Shown: positions 51,283 through 60,386, counted from the first letter of the stretch. The stretch: DNA of 64,000 nucleotides from Lentibacillus salicampi (GCF_004565465.1 NZ_SRHY01000005.1:1-64000), one strand, 5' to 3'. Numbers and translations are program-made. The notes: generated by a model from the letters alone, not told the origin.

Positions 51283-51480
51283 AAAGATAAACGCTCCTTT
51301 CAAAGAATTCATATACCCCGGCAAGCGGAGGTGAAATGCCTGTGAATTGCCTGAGGCTGCCTGATGCAGACCACTCGACATACTTGCCTGTTCACTATCA
51401 TAATGAACGTTAATTTTAAAAAATCCCCTGACAGATAAATAGTGCCAAAGGATTGATAATTTATATCATGCCGTCAAATA

Positions 51481-52002
51481 TCAGGCGGTGGTCAGCGGTT
51501 GTGCCCGTTTTAAAATATTTTGCACGATTGGATATACAAGCATCATAAATGCTGTATTCAATACAGCTGCTGGCAATACAATTGTACCGAATAAGATCGG
51601 GAAGGCTCCGTCCATTAAGCCCACAATGTAAAGCGCGACAGTTAGAAATATGGAGCCGCTGATCATCGTACCGACAGCTGTTAATACTGGAACATTGATT
51701 TTAACATTGATACGATCTTTCACCAGTAATAACAGTCCAAAAAACAGAATGCCTGTAATCGGTTTGTCAATCACGTTGGCTATCTGGCCGCCGGGTGTCT
51801 GCGTTGTCAAAGCGGAAATAATGCCTGCTCCTACCGATAACAGCAGAACATATTTCGCCTTTGGAAAAAGCATAATTCCTAAAAACATCATGGAAAGCAG
51901 CATGTCTGGCTTCATCCCGTAAATAAATGGTGGAATGATAAAATGCAACACAGCACCAATCCCTAATAACAACGATAAAAATACCAAAACTCTTGTATTC
52001 AC
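51481..52002 (-). CDS. trpP: Tryptophan transporter TrpP
   Basis: Membrane protein of 173 residues with about five or six spans: PFIYGMKPDMLLSMMFLGIM, then TPGGQIANVIDKPITGILFF. It corresponds to B. subtilis TrpP (YhaG), an importer of tryptophan. GTG start at 52002. The ribosome binding site GGAGAGGT is embedded in a run of six (G/U)AG triplets, the binding pattern of TRAP, so translation should be blocked when tryptophan is plentiful. Confidence 0.92.
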   Translation of the reverse strand: MNTRVLVFLSLLLGIGAVLHFIIPPFIYGMKPDMLLSMMFLGIMLFPKAKYVLLLSVGAGIISALTTQTPGGQIANVIDKPITGILFFGLLLLVKDRINVKINVPVLTAVGTMISGSIFLTVALYIVGLMDGAFPILFGTIVLPAAVLNTAFMMLVYPIVQNILKRAQPLTTA

Positions 52003-52008
52003 TTTTAC

Positions 52009-52035
52009 CTCTCCTCTTCTCAGCTAAACTATCTA
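52009..52035 (-). promoter_or_regulatory. TRAP binding site over the trpP ribosome binding site
   Basis: Minus strand UAG-A-UAG-UU-UAG-CU-GAG-AA-GAG-GA-GAG: six triplets, the last five spaced by exactly two bases, ending seven bases before the GTG start. Confidence 0.85.
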
Positions 52036-52148
52036 TTTTGGCCCCCCAGCTGTGCACGTGTTGCCAGCTGCGAAAGCATAATCTCATTATAACAGAAAAG
52101 CACGCAAATAAACAGAATCAATTTTCTAATTATTATTAGTGGTGCTTG

Positions 52149-52574
52149 TTAAATCACATCACCAATTTCTTTGGCAATTTGCTGCAAATCATCCTGTGAA
52201 TAATCGTTCTCATGCACTTGCCAGTTGAATGAAAAACCGTCATCCTCACCATAACGCGGCAGAAGATGAACATGTAAATGAAATACGGACTGATCCGCGG
52301 GCTTTTCATTATTATTTAACAGGTTCATGCCGATCGGCTGGTAAACTTTTTTGATGGCGTTTGCGATGGTCGGAATCCGTTTAAACAGTTCGCTTGCAAC
52401 TTCAGGCGGTGTTTCATAAATATTTTTCGTATGGGTTTTCGGGATGACTAGTGTGTGTCCCTTTGTTACTTGGCTGATATCCAGAAACGCGTAGACGGCT
52501 TCATCCTCATAAACTTTCGCTGACGGGATTTCACCATCAATGATTTTGCAAAAAATACAATCCTCATGCGCCAT
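52149..52574 (-). CDS. hit: HIT-family nucleotide-binding protein
   Basis: Histidine-triad protein of 141 residues, presumably a nucleotidyl hydrolase of the HinT type. The zinc-type N-terminus DCIFCKIIDGEIPSAKVYED is followed by GHTLVIPKTH and the triad HLHVHLLPR. TAGGAGTGATT supports ATG 52574; the nine codons upstream in the frame are not needed. Divergent from ecsAB, as in B. subtilis. Confidence 0.94.
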   Translation of the reverse strand: MAHEDCIFCKIIDGEIPSAKVYEDEAVYAFLDISQVTKGHTLVIPKTHTKNIYETPPEVASELFKRIPTIANAIKKVYQPIGMNLLNNNEKPADQSVFHLHVHLLPRYGEDDGFSFNWQVHENDYSQDDLQQIAKEIGDVI

Positions 52575-52671
52575 GCCAATCACTCCTATACGTGTTTTCA
52601 TTTATTGTATAAAGAAACCGGGTTAAAAGTAAAGCCAAGTGAATACAAATATAAGGCATAATTGAGACAAA

Positions 52672-52735
52672 CAGCAAGGTAACGAAAATTGTCATATAGA
52701 GGCCACTCTGATTACCGCGCGTCGCAGTTTATGGT
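52672..52735 (-). repeat. Fragment of the long intergenic repeat
   Basis: Reverse of 35568-35612: GCGGTAATCAGAGTGG, CCTCTATATGA and AATTTTCGTTAC are shared. It is followed by CGTCGCAGTTTATGGTTTTT, the inverted counterpart of the left end of the region at 34823-34843. Confidence 0.75.
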
Positions 52736-52755
52736 TTTTGTAACAAAAAAATAAA

Positions 52756-52790
52756 CAGGCCAGGCTCATTTTTTAGGTGAGCCTGCCTGC
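52756..52790 (-). terminator. Terminator-like hairpin reading leftward
   Basis: On the minus strand CAGGC-AGGCTCA pairs with TGAGCCT-GGCCTG and is followed by TTTATTTTTTT. No annotated gene ends here. Confidence 0.55.
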
Positions 52791-53136
52791 TTTAAGAAGT
52801 AAGCGGATGGCAAAACATCTAACGTCTGGGGACTTGTAATAATCGTCAATCGCATGTGCTTTCAACGTTTACAAAAACCGATTTGTCAGGTTCCAATTGA
52901 ATTGGGACCGTCTGGCAAAAAGGTTTAAAGCATTAGATGTTACACTTAAGACGTGTGCAACTGTATCCAAAGATACGGTGCAGACAATCTTAAACAGGTC
53001 GATCACTTAATTGCCGATCACTAACACCTCATTTGTGCAGTGCGAAATTATATGATTTTGCTCATCCACTTGGCTTCATTCGTTAGTGTTAACCGTCTAT
53101 ATCTTTTTATACACATTTTTTGTCGAAGAATTTGCT

Positions 53137-53165
53137 TTGGCTCCTCACGTGAAACGTGGTAAAAT
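53137..53165 (+). promoter_or_regulatory. Sigma-A promoter of ecsAB with operator-like inverted repeat
   Basis: TTGGCT, 17-bp spacer, TAAAAT. The spacer contains CACGT-GAA-ACGTG (53146-53158), a perfect inverted repeat that would place a bound protein between the two promoter boxes. Confidence 0.6.
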
Positions 53166-53197
53166 TTTAAGTAAGTGACAATTGGGAGGCAGGCTTT

Positions 53198-53941
53198 GTG
53201 GAACCTTTATTACATATAGCCGATTTATATGGCGGTTATACACACAAAAACGTGCTGCACGGTATTAGCTTGAATGTTTATCCCGGCGAAATCGTTGGGC
53301 TGATCGGACTGAATGGTGCCGGTAAAAGTACGACCATCAAGCACATTATCGGCTTAATGCAGGCTAAAAAAGGCACCGTTGCAGTTAACGGGAAAACATT
53401 TCAGGAAAATCCGGATACATATCGAAATCAAATGGCCTATATACCGGAAATGCCGATCTTATACGATGAATTAACACTATATGAGCATCTGAAACTGACA
53501 GCAATGGCTTATAATATTTCGGAAGCTGATTTTGAAAAAAGACTTCCGCCATTGTTGAAAGAATTTCGGATGGAGAAACGCCTGAAATGGTTTCCGACCC
53601 ATTTTTCCAAAGGGATGCGACAAAAGGTGATGATCATGTGCGCCTTTTTGATCGAACCACCGTTATACATTGTGGACGAGCCGTTTGTCGGACTTGATCC
53701 GCTTGGCATCAAATCCTATCTGCAACTGATGGATAACATGAAGCGAGATGGATCGGGTGTCCTCATGTCAACACATATTCTCGCAACAGCTGAACGAAAT
53801 TGTGACCGATTCATCATCCTGCATGAAGGTAAAATCAGGGCAATTGGCACGCTGGAGGAATTGCGTAAAAACTTTAAGATGCCTGATGCAACGCTTGATG
53901 ATTTATATGTGGAATTGACGAAGGAAGATAGCCATGTTTGA
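53198..53941 (+). CDS. ecsA: EcsA ABC transporter ATPase
   Basis: ATPase of 247 residues: Walker A GLNGAGKST, Walker B LYIVDEPFVGLDP, switch His in MSTHI; the signature is replaced by FSKGMRQKVMI. Matches EcsA, which with EcsB affects secretion, competence, sporulation and intramembrane protease RasP activity in B. subtilis. GTG start behind TGGGAGG. It overlaps ecsB by eight bases. Confidence 0.93.
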   Translation: MEPLLHIADLYGGYTHKNVLHGISLNVYPGEIVGLIGLNGAGKSTTIKHIIGLMQAKKGTVAVNGKTFQENPDTYRNQMAYIPEMPILYDELTLYEHLKLTAMAYNISEADFEKRLPPLLKEFRMEKRLKWFPTHFSKGMRQKVMIMCAFLIEPPLYIVDEPFVGLDPLGIKSYLQLMDNMKRDGSGVLMSTHILATAERNCDRFIILHEGKIRAIGTLEELRKNFKMPDATLDDLYVELTKEDSHV

Positions 53942-55148
53942 TTCACATGCGTTTTTTAAACAACGTTTCGCAGCACACTTAAAAGAGACAAGTCGTTATT
54001 TGCGCTATATTTTTAATGGACATATCGCGTTTGCCATGTTCTTTTTTGTTTCGGCGGCGGCCTATTATTATCAGCAGTGGCTCGCAAATCTTCCGGAAGA
54101 TTTTCCGACGAATTGGATTATTGGATTGACCTTTGGGCTGCTCGTCAGCTATAGTCCTGTTCGCACTCTTTTAAAAGAACCGGATCTAGTATTTCTGATT
54201 GCTGCCGAGAATAAAATGGGTTCCTATTTCCGTGACGCTTTAATTTACAGTTTTGTTATTCAGCTTTACATGATTCTGCTTGCTGGTGCAGCGTTTGGAC
54301 CGTTATATTTTGCGTCTTATCCGGAGCGTACCGGGGAAGTTTATTTACTGACATTGCTCATTGTCCTCATTTTTAAAGCAGGGAACCTGGCTGCCAATTG
54401 GTGGATACTGAAAATCCGAGAACCCGGGGTGCGGTGGGTTGATCAGGTTGTGCGTATTTTGCTGAATCTGGCTGTCTTTTATTTTATTATCTCAGGTGAA
54501 ATGGTGTGGGCCGGAGTCACAACGGTGCTGTTTACGCTAGTCTTTTTATACGATTTAAGCGTGTCACGAAAGCAGCCTGGAGTTGTCTGGGATTTGCTGG
54601 TGGAAAAAGACCGCGAACGCATGCAGACATTTTACCGGATTGCCAATATGTTTACAGATGTTCCGCATTTAAAAAATCGGGTGAAAAGCAGACAATGGCT
54701 GGTATCGCTTGTCAGCAGGGTGCCGTTAGCAAAAAATCGGACATTTGATTACTTGTACCGGATTTCGTTTGTTCGGAGCGGGGATTATTTAGGGATGTAT
54801 GTCCGGCTAATTGTCATCGGTGGTTTGTTCATTTATTTTGTTCCAAACGTTTGGATGAAATTGCTGTTTGCCCTGCTGTTTTTGTATATGAGCGCTTTTC
54901 AGATGATGACGTTATACCATCATCACCGGACGGTCATGTGGCTTGATCTGTACCCGGTTGATATTAAGGTAAGGCAACAATCGCTCTTCAAGCTGCTGTT
55001 TCAGCTGACATTGATCCAAACGGTGATTTTTGCCCTGTTGTTTTTGGGCATGAAGGAATGGATGGGCATGTTGATCGCGCTTATTGGCGGAACGGTCTTT
55101 AATTACTTATTTATTCGGGGATACGTGAAGAAAAAAGTGACGGCATAG
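53934..55148 (+). CDS. ecsB: EcsB ABC transporter membrane subunit
   Basis: Polytopic membrane partner of EcsA with 404 residues and about 9-10 helices; family segments YSPVRTLLKEPDLVFL and YHHHRTVMWLDLYPVD are present. RsgI, whose gene is also in this window, is cleaved by the RasP protease that Ecs supports in B. subtilis, so the two loci may be functionally linked (inference). ecsC, which follows in B. subtilis, is absent; the next gene is on the other strand. Confidence 0.92.
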   Translation: MFDSHAFFKQRFAAHLKETSRYLRYIFNGHIAFAMFFFVSAAAYYYQQWLANLPEDFPTNWIIGLTFGLLVSYSPVRTLLKEPDLVFLIAAENKMGSYFRDALIYSFVIQLYMILLAGAAFGPLYFASYPERTGEVYLLTLLIVLIFKAGNLAANWWILKIREPGVRWVDQVVRILLNLAVFYFIISGEMVWAGVTTVLFTLVFLYDLSVSRKQPGVVWDLLVEKDRERMQTFYRIANMFTDVPHLKNRVKSRQWLVSLVSRVPLAKNRTFDYLYRISFVRSGDYLGMYVRLIVIGGLFIYFVPNVWMKLLFALLFLYMSAFQMMTLYHHHRTVMWLDLYPVDIKVRQQSLFKLLFQLTLIQTVIFALLFLGMKEWMGMLIALIGGTVFNYLFIRGYVKKKVTA

Positions 55149-55152
55149 GGAA

Positions 55153-55185
55153 GAGGCTGACCCGCCTTGGTGTCAGCCTCCTTTT
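55153..55185. terminator. Terminator between ecsB and the M20 amidohydrolase
   Basis: Perfect GAGGCTGAC/GTCAGCCTC stem, 10-base loop, followed by CTTTT. Confidence 0.8.
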
Positions 55186-55190
55186 ACGGC

Positions 55191-56360
55191 TTATTTCTCC
55201 TGGTATTTAAAATACGCTGTAATGAGTGTTTTGGCGGCTATCGGCATGGCACGTTCCTCAATGTCGAATTTCGGGTGGTGGTGCGGGTAGTGGTGTCCTT
55301 CTTTTTGTGCGCCTGTGAAAAAGAATGCACCAGGTTTTTCCATCGTGTAATAGGCAAAATCCTCACCGGCCATAACCGGTTTCACCTCTTCGGCTGTTTG
55401 TAAGCCATCAACCTCCTGGGCTGCTTCGAGGACCACTTCGGCTTCTTTAGCATTGTTGACGAGCGGCGGATAGCCTTTTTCGTAATGGAATGAGTAGGAA
55501 GCATCATGGGCGATACAAACGCCCTGTATTATTTTTTCCATTTCATTCATCACTTGTTCCTGAACCGTCTGTTTTAAATATCGGACTGTACCGACAAGCC
55601 TTGCTTTGTCTGCGATGATATTGAACGCATTGCCCGCTTCAAATTGCCCGATGGTGATGACCGCTGTTTCCAGCGGGTCAAGCTGCCTTGAGACAATTTG
55701 TTGCAGCTGGGTGACGACTTGCGAACCAATGGTAATTGCATCTTTTGTTTGATGCGGGTAGCCGCCATGCCCGCCTTGGCCCTGTATAGTTATTTCAAAG
55801 CGATCTGGACCGGCCATGAAAACATCCTTTGATGTCTGCAGCACACCAAACGGAGTCGTTGCCCAAAGATGGGTTCCAAAAACCGCATCGACATCATCAA
55901 GCACACCTGACTCAACAATCGGTTTAGCTCCGCCTGGTGCGTATTCTTCTGCATGCTGATGCAGAAATACAATGGTGCCCGGCAGATCGTCCTGAAACAT
56001 TTTCATTGTTTTGGCAAGCATTAGCAGTTGTGCAGTGTGCCCATCATGACCGCATGCGTGCATGACGCCGTCGATCTTTGATTTATAGGGAACATCTTTC
56101 TCATCCTGAATTGGAAGGGCATCAAAATCAGCTCGCAATGCCACTTTTTTGCCCGGGTTTCCGCCTTTTAATGTGGCAATCACGCCATTACCACCGACAT
56201 TTTTCTGATAAGGGATCCCCAGATCTTCATAAAAATCTGTTATATATTGTGCGGTTTTGGTTTCCTGAAATGATAGTTCCGGGTATTGATGCAGATAACG
56301 CCGGATATCTACCATTTCAGGGTACAGTTCATCCAATTTTTTATGTATATCCTGTAGCAA
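55191..56360 (-). CDS. yhaA: M20D-family amidohydrolase (YhaA-like)
   Basis: Zinc or manganese amidohydrolase of the N-acyl amino acid/hippurate hydrolase type, 389 residues. Metal-site motifs: MHACGHDGHTAQL, HQHAEEYAPGGA and near the C-terminus YPHHHPKFDI; the catalytic Glu is in the second. TTG 56360 lies seven bases after AAAGGAGG; the frame upstream to 56390 is the ribosome binding site region. Next to ecsB, as yhaA is near ecs in B. subtilis. Natural substrate unknown. Confidence 0.88.
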   Translation of the reverse strand: MLQDIHKKLDELYPEMVDIRRYLHQYPELSFQETKTAQYITDFYEDLGIPYQKNVGGNGVIATLKGGNPGKKVALRADFDALPIQDEKDVPYKSKIDGVMHACGHDGHTAQLLMLAKTMKMFQDDLPGTIVFLHQHAEEYAPGGAKPIVESGVLDDVDAVFGTHLWATTPFGVLQTSKDVFMAGPDRFEITIQGQGGHGGYPHQTKDAITIGSQVVTQLQQIVSRQLDPLETAVITIGQFEAGNAFNIIADKARLVGTVRYLKQTVQEQVMNEMEKIIQGVCIAHDASYSFHYEKGYPPLVNNAKEAEVVLEAAQEVDGLQTAEEVKPVMAGEDFAYYTMEKPGAFFFTGAQKEGHHYPHHHPKFDIEERAMPIAAKTLITAYFKYQEK

Positions 56361-56444
56361 GGAAAGGCCTCCTTTTTCAAGCTGTTGCAATTAGTATAAC
56401 ATCATTTGCGGGGCCATGTTATATAGTTAAGAAGATTTAGAGAA

Positions 56445-56484
56445 AGAAAAGCTGCCCCAAAAAGTAATTTTTTCGGAGCAGCCC
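56445..56484 (-). terminator. Terminator of the ferritin-like gene
   Basis: Minus strand GCTGCTCC/GGGGCAGC with one wobble, followed by TTTTC. Confidence 0.65.
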
Positions 56485-56488
56485 TGTC

Positions 56489-56929
56489 TTATTGATTATG
56501 GACTCTTGGGTCTGTCAATAACCGTTGAATTTCTTCTTTATGACCTGTTTCATCGGCGATCATATCTTCCAGTTTAACGACCAGCTCAGTTAAGCCTAGC
56601 GCTTCAGCCTGTTGTTTGCGCTTTTCGTAACGTTTAATGGTGTCTTTTTCAGCTTCAAGTGCAGCTTCCAACAGATCTTTTACTTCTTCCGGCTGTGGGA
56701 CGTCGGCAGATTTTGTCGTTGGTGTACCACCTAATGACTTAATCTTTTCGGACAAATATAATCCATGTCCCATTTCATCATTGATTTCCGCTTCGAAAAA
56801 AGGCTTTAATGCGGAACGGTACAGTCCCGAGACAACCGACGCACTGTACGTATACTGAATCGCTGCAGCATATTCGTGAGCCAAATCTTCATTCAATCCG
56901 TCAACCAAATTTTGCATATCTTGGTTCAT
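56489..56929 (-). CDS. Ferritin-like di-iron protein
   Basis: Four-helix bundle protein of about 146 residues. Iron ligands are recognisable as Glu in DLAHEYAAAIQY, Glu and His in EINDEMGHGLY, Glu in AALEAEKDTIKRYE and Glu/His in IADETGHKEEI, the bacterioferritin/rubrerythrin pattern. Likely stores or detoxifies iron. Start is ATG 56929 or TTG 56941; AAAGG is nearer the TTG. A sigma-B-like promoter lies just upstream, which fits a general stress role. Confidence 0.85.
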   Translation of the reverse strand: MNQDMQNLVDGLNEDLAHEYAAAIQYTYSASVVSGLYRSALKPFFEAEINDEMGHGLYLSEKIKSLGGTPTTKSADVPQPEEVKDLLEAALEAEKDTIKRYEKRKQQAEALGLTELVVKLEDMIADETGHKEEIQRLLTDPRVHNQ

Positions 56930-56972
56930 AGCATATCCCAACCTTTCAAATAATCATAAGTACATTAATATG

Positions 56973-56997
56973 TTACCCTTCATCACTAATTTGAAAC
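56973..56997 (-). promoter_or_regulatory. Candidate sigma-B promoter of the ferritin-like gene
   Basis: Minus strand GTTTCA, 13 bases, GGGTAA. Consensus for general stress sigma-B is GTTTAA, 12-15 bases, GGGTAT. Confidence 0.55.
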
Positions 56998-57095
56998 ATG
57001 CATGGGTTGGTTTATCTGGTTCGTTGTCGCTTTTGCAATTCGTGATTGTTATGCCACTGGGAAATAAGGTATGATGTATTCAGGAGGGGCTGGAC

Positions 57096-57749
57096 GTGTG
57101 GCATAGACGGAATGGTATTCTATTATTTTTGTTGATGGCAGTTCTTTTAACGATTGGCGTTTGGGTGTTCCGTATTATCAGCGGGAAAATTCTTTACCTG
57201 GATCGAATGACCCGTGGCCTTGTTGAACAAATGGAAGATACCACTGTTTATACATTTTTCCGATGGGTAACGGAATTCGGTTCGGATACCTTTTTAACGC
57301 CCTTTACAATTTTGATGGCACTTTTTCTATGGCGTGTTTACCGGGAGTTGCTGCCTTCCTTGGTATTTGGCCTGGGGACGTTGACGAGCCATGGTCTGAA
57401 TGTTGTCATTAAACAGCTTGTGGAGCGCGAACGCCCAAGTATCTTGGTTGCCGCGAATGCTGAAGGATACAGTTTCCCATCCGGTCACGCAATGATTCCA
57501 ATGGTTTGTTATGGGTTGCTTGCTTATTTCCTTGTCAAAAAGCTAACGTCAGCGCGGGCTGTTTTAGCCGTTCAACTAAGCCTCGCGCTGCTTATTTTTC
57601 TGATTGGGATCAGCCGCTATATCATCAACGTTCACTATTTAACAGATGTCATCGCCGGGTTTGTTTTCGGATTCATTTATTTAGCAGCTTTGATTTATTT
57701 ATATGAATGGCTGCAGAATTTAAAAGAAAAATCTCCGTCTCAAGACTGA
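57096..57749 (+). CDS. PAP2-family membrane phosphatase
   Basis: Integral membrane lipid phosphatase of 217 residues with about six helices. All three phosphatase motifs are present: KQLVERERP, PSGHAMI and SRYIINVHYLTDVIAG. Members in Bacillus dephosphorylate undecaprenyl pyrophosphate, phosphatidic acid or phosphatidylglycerophosphate; sequence alone does not decide which. GTG start behind CAGGAGGGG. Just upstream of liaFSR, so a cell-wall lipid role is plausible. Confidence 0.87.
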   Translation: MWHRRNGILLFLLMAVLLTIGVWVFRIISGKILYLDRMTRGLVEQMEDTTVYTFFRWVTEFGSDTFLTPFTILMALFLWRVYRELLPSLVFGLGTLTSHGLNVVIKQLVERERPSILVAANAEGYSFPSGHAMIPMVCYGLLAYFLVKKLTSARAVLAVQLSLALLIFLIGISRYIINVHYLTDVIAGFVFGFIYLAALIYLYEWLQNLKEKSPSQD

Positions 57750-57836
57750 GTCAAAAACATGCTGAAGATGATTACGTTCTCTATCAATATTCTATAAACT
57801 ATAGATAAAGGTTAACATGTCAGCGGGAGGAGCGGG

Positions 57837-58601
57837 GTGAATATATTGGGCCGGTTTATGCAGTATGTTGTGGCGATCATTTTTATTTCAATTGGTGCCA
57901 CACTGGTACTGGGAAATATTGGCGTCATTGATGTTAATGTAAACAATGCCTGGCTGTACATCTATCCGATTTTATTGATTATCATTGGGGTTAAGTGGAT
58001 GACCAATCGTATCAGGCACCGTGGCGGCAGCTGGGTTTTCGGATCGTTTTTCTTCATATTCGGGGCATTGCTGTTGATTGACCGTTTTGACATCATCACT
58101 TTTCATTTCGGCGATGTTTTTAAACTGTGGCCTCTCCTGATTATTTATATCGGGTTTTCATTTATTGGCAGTACCAGGGGCTATAAACGAACAATTAAAC
58201 ATCATCAAAGAAAATATAAGAGGAAAAATTTTGGTGTTTTTGATTTTCTTTCAGTCGGTGAAGAGGAGTATAATCAGCCGAATTGGAAAGTTGAGCCAAT
58301 GAACCTGAGAAACATGGCGGGGGACTTTTACTTGGACTTTTCCAAGGCATTTATACCTGAAGAGGAAATCCCGATCACTATCAATTCTCTGGCGGCTGAT
58401 GTTCACATTATCGTTCCTGAAAATGTTACATTTCGGGCGGAGGCGTCGGTCAAAGCTGGTGATATTGATATTATCGGTCAACAAAAAGACGGTGTCAGCC
58501 AGTTTATCACCTATGAAACACCGGATTATGAACAGGCGGTTCAAAAACTGGATTTATTGATTAAATTGCAGGCAGGCTCTATCAAAGTCGTCAAGGTTTA
58601 A
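57837..58601 (+). CDS. liaF: LiaF-like negative regulator of the LiaRS system
   Basis: Membrane protein of 254 residues: about four helices in the N-terminal half (IISIGATLVLGNIGV region to LLIIYIGFSFIG) and a beta-rich cytoplasmic C-terminal domain (DFYLDFSKAFIPEEEIPITI). This is the LiaF/VraT layout. LiaF keeps the LiaS kinase off until cell-wall antibiotics disturb the lipid II cycle. GTG start after GGGAGGAGCGG. First gene of liaF-liaS-liaR. Confidence 0.9.
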   Translation: MNILGRFMQYVVAIIFISIGATLVLGNIGVIDVNVNNAWLYIYPILLIIIGVKWMTNRIRHRGGSWVFGSFFFIFGALLLIDRFDIITFHFGDVFKLWPLLIIYIGFSFIGSTRGYKRTIKHHQRKYKRKNFGVFDFLSVGEEEYNQPNWKVEPMNLRNMAGDFYLDFSKAFIPEEEIPITINSLAADVHIIVPENVTFRAEASVKAGDIDIIGQQKDGVSQFITYETPDYEQAVQKLDLLIKLQAGSIKVVKV

Positions 58602-58614
58602 GGGGGACACATGA

Positions 58615-59652
58615 ATGCTGAGAAAACTAAGCAGTACCCGTTATATGTATATTCGTTCCCACTTATATGCGGTTTTTCTGACGACGATTCTGTTGCTTTC
58701 GATGCTGTTAAGCATTCACGTTCTGTTTGCACCTGACTGGCTGTCGGCGGGAGGTATTGTTGCTTTCACTCTTTTTTATGTCTTGTTCGGAATCGTCATT
58801 TCCTTTTATGCCGGTTTTAAATCAGGCGGTAGCATGAAAGAACGACTTGATGATATGTCTGTTCTGATTACAAAATTTGCTAATGGTCATTATGATGCCC
58901 GTGTTTATTTTCAAGAACGTGACGAGATAACAAGAATCAGCAATGAGATGAATGAACTTGGCGAAAAACTTGAGAGCCAAGTGGCATCACTCAAACGGAT
59001 GGCTGATGAAAAGGCGGATTATGCCAAATCGGCACATAAGGCGGCCGCTATGGAAGAACGACAACGTCTTGCACGAGATCTGCATGATGCGGTCAGTCAG
59101 CAGTTGTTTGCCTTAACGATGATGTCGGAAGCAGCAGTCAGACAGATTGATCAACAGCCGGAAGAGGCAAGGACACAGATCCGGGAAGTGGCCAACACCG
59201 CGTTAAAGACCCAAACTGAAATGCGGGCCTTGCTATTGCATTTGCGTCCGGTTCATTTATCAGGAGAACCCCTGTCATCTGGTATCAGAAAGCTGATTGG
59301 CGAACTTGAGCAAAAAACCCAATTGACGTTCACTGTACATATGGCTGATGACTTGAAGCTGTCTGAAACGATAGAAGAGCATTTATTTCGGATTACGCAG
59401 GAGGCATTATCCAATATATTGCGACATGCGGAGGCAAGTCATGTAAAACTTGACATGGTCACCCGTCCGAATGAGTTGTTTTTGCACATCCGCGATGATG
59501 GTCGGGGATTTGATGCACAAGAACGTACAGACCGCAAAACGTCATATGGTCTGAAAACGATGAAAGAACGTACAGAAGAACTTGGGGGGACTTTTACAGT
59601 AAGGTCTGTCCGAGGAGAAGGCACGTATATTGATATTCGTATTCCATGCTAG
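58615..59652 (+). CDS. liaS: LiaS-like sensor histidine kinase
   Basis: NarL-class kinase of 345 residues. Two membrane helices with a short extracellular loop come first. A HAMP-like linker follows, then the HisKA_3 domain with phospho-acceptor His in ARDLHDAVSQQLFAL, and an ATPase domain with HLFRITQEALSNILRHA and DDGRGFD. AGGGGGAC before ATG 58615. Works with LiaF and LiaR in envelope stress sensing. Confidence 0.93.
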   Translation: MLRKLSSTRYMYIRSHLYAVFLTTILLLSMLLSIHVLFAPDWLSAGGIVAFTLFYVLFGIVISFYAGFKSGGSMKERLDDMSVLITKFANGHYDARVYFQERDEITRISNEMNELGEKLESQVASLKRMADEKADYAKSAHKAAAMEERQRLARDLHDAVSQQLFALTMMSEAAVRQIDQQPEEARTQIREVANTALKTQTEMRALLLHLRPVHLSGEPLSSGIRKLIGELEQKTQLTFTVHMADDLKLSETIEEHLFRITQEALSNILRHAEASHVKLDMVTRPNELFLHIRDDGRGFDAQERTDRKTSYGLKTMKERTEELGGTFTVRSVRGEGTYIDIRIPC

Positions 59653-59668
59653 AGGAGGGGACGTTTGA

Positions 59669-60307
59669 ATGATCCGGGTTGTCGTCGTTGATGATCATGA
59701 AATTGTACGAAAAGGTATTGTAGCGTATTTGCAGACGGAGGAAGCCATTGATGTTGTCGGGGAGGCATCAGGCGGTCATGAAGGGGCGGATTTGATTTTG
59801 CGTACGGAGCCTGAGGTTGTCCTGATGGATTTAATCATGGATCATGGGAGCGGAATTGAAGCGACGGAAAAAGTGAGGACACACTTGCCGGCGTGTAAAA
59901 TCATTATTCTGACAAGCTATTATGATGATCAGCAGGTTTTTCCTGCTCTTGAGGCAGGTGCTTTCAGCTATCTCCTCAAAACGGCTTCCGCTTCGGAAAT
60001 TGCCGGGGCGATCAAAAAAGCTGCGGACGGCGAGAATGTGATCGAGCCGAAAGTGGCGGGAAAGATGATGTCCAGTTTCCAGAGTGATCAGAAACAGCCT
60101 CACGATGAATTGACTGAACGTGAACTTGAAGTGCTTCTCTGTGTTGGTGAAGGGCTGACAAATCAGGAAATCGGAGAAAAGTTGTATATCGGTGTTAAAA
60201 CAGTGAAGACACACGTAAGTAATGTTCTTTCCAAATTAGACGTTCATGATCGGACACAAGCTGCTGTTTATGTTCACAAAAACGCCTTATTGAAACTGAA
60301 TGATTAA
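59669..60307 (+). CDS. liaR: LiaR-like response regulator
   Basis: NarL/FixJ regulator of 212 residues. Receiver with [11 protein letters not shown], phospho-acceptor Asp in [13 protein letters not shown], and conserved Lys in SYLLKTA. The LuxR-type helix-turn-helix is [20 protein letters not shown] then [25 protein letters not shown] 16 bases after liaS. The usual LiaR targets liaIH are not in this window, so its regulon is elsewhere. Confidence 0.94.
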   Translation: MIRVVVVDDHEIVRKGIVAYLQTEEAIDVVGEASGGHEGADLILRTEPEVVLMDLIMDHGSGIEATEKVRTHLPACKIIILTSYYDDQQVFPALEAGAFSYLLKTASASEIAGAIKKAADGENVIEPKVAGKMMSSFQSDQKQPHDELTERELEVLLCVGEGLTNQEIGEKLYIGVKTVKTHVSNVLSKLDVHDRTQAAVYVHKNALLKLND

Positions 60308-60386
60308 TTATTTTAAGACACCTTTTTTGATTTTATTCTGCGTTTCTTAGTATAATACGTACGAAAATAATTGAAAGGATATCCAT

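Larger units (their letters stand above)
52602..53136. other. Gene-free stretch between hit and ecsA
   Basis: About 590 bases to ecsA. It holds a repeat fragment (52672-52735), a minus-strand terminator hairpin (52756-52790) and the ecsA promoter (53137-53165). Between 52800 and 53136 I find no gene. The terminator points leftward, which implies that a minus-strand transcript once started in this gap. Confidence 0.6.
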
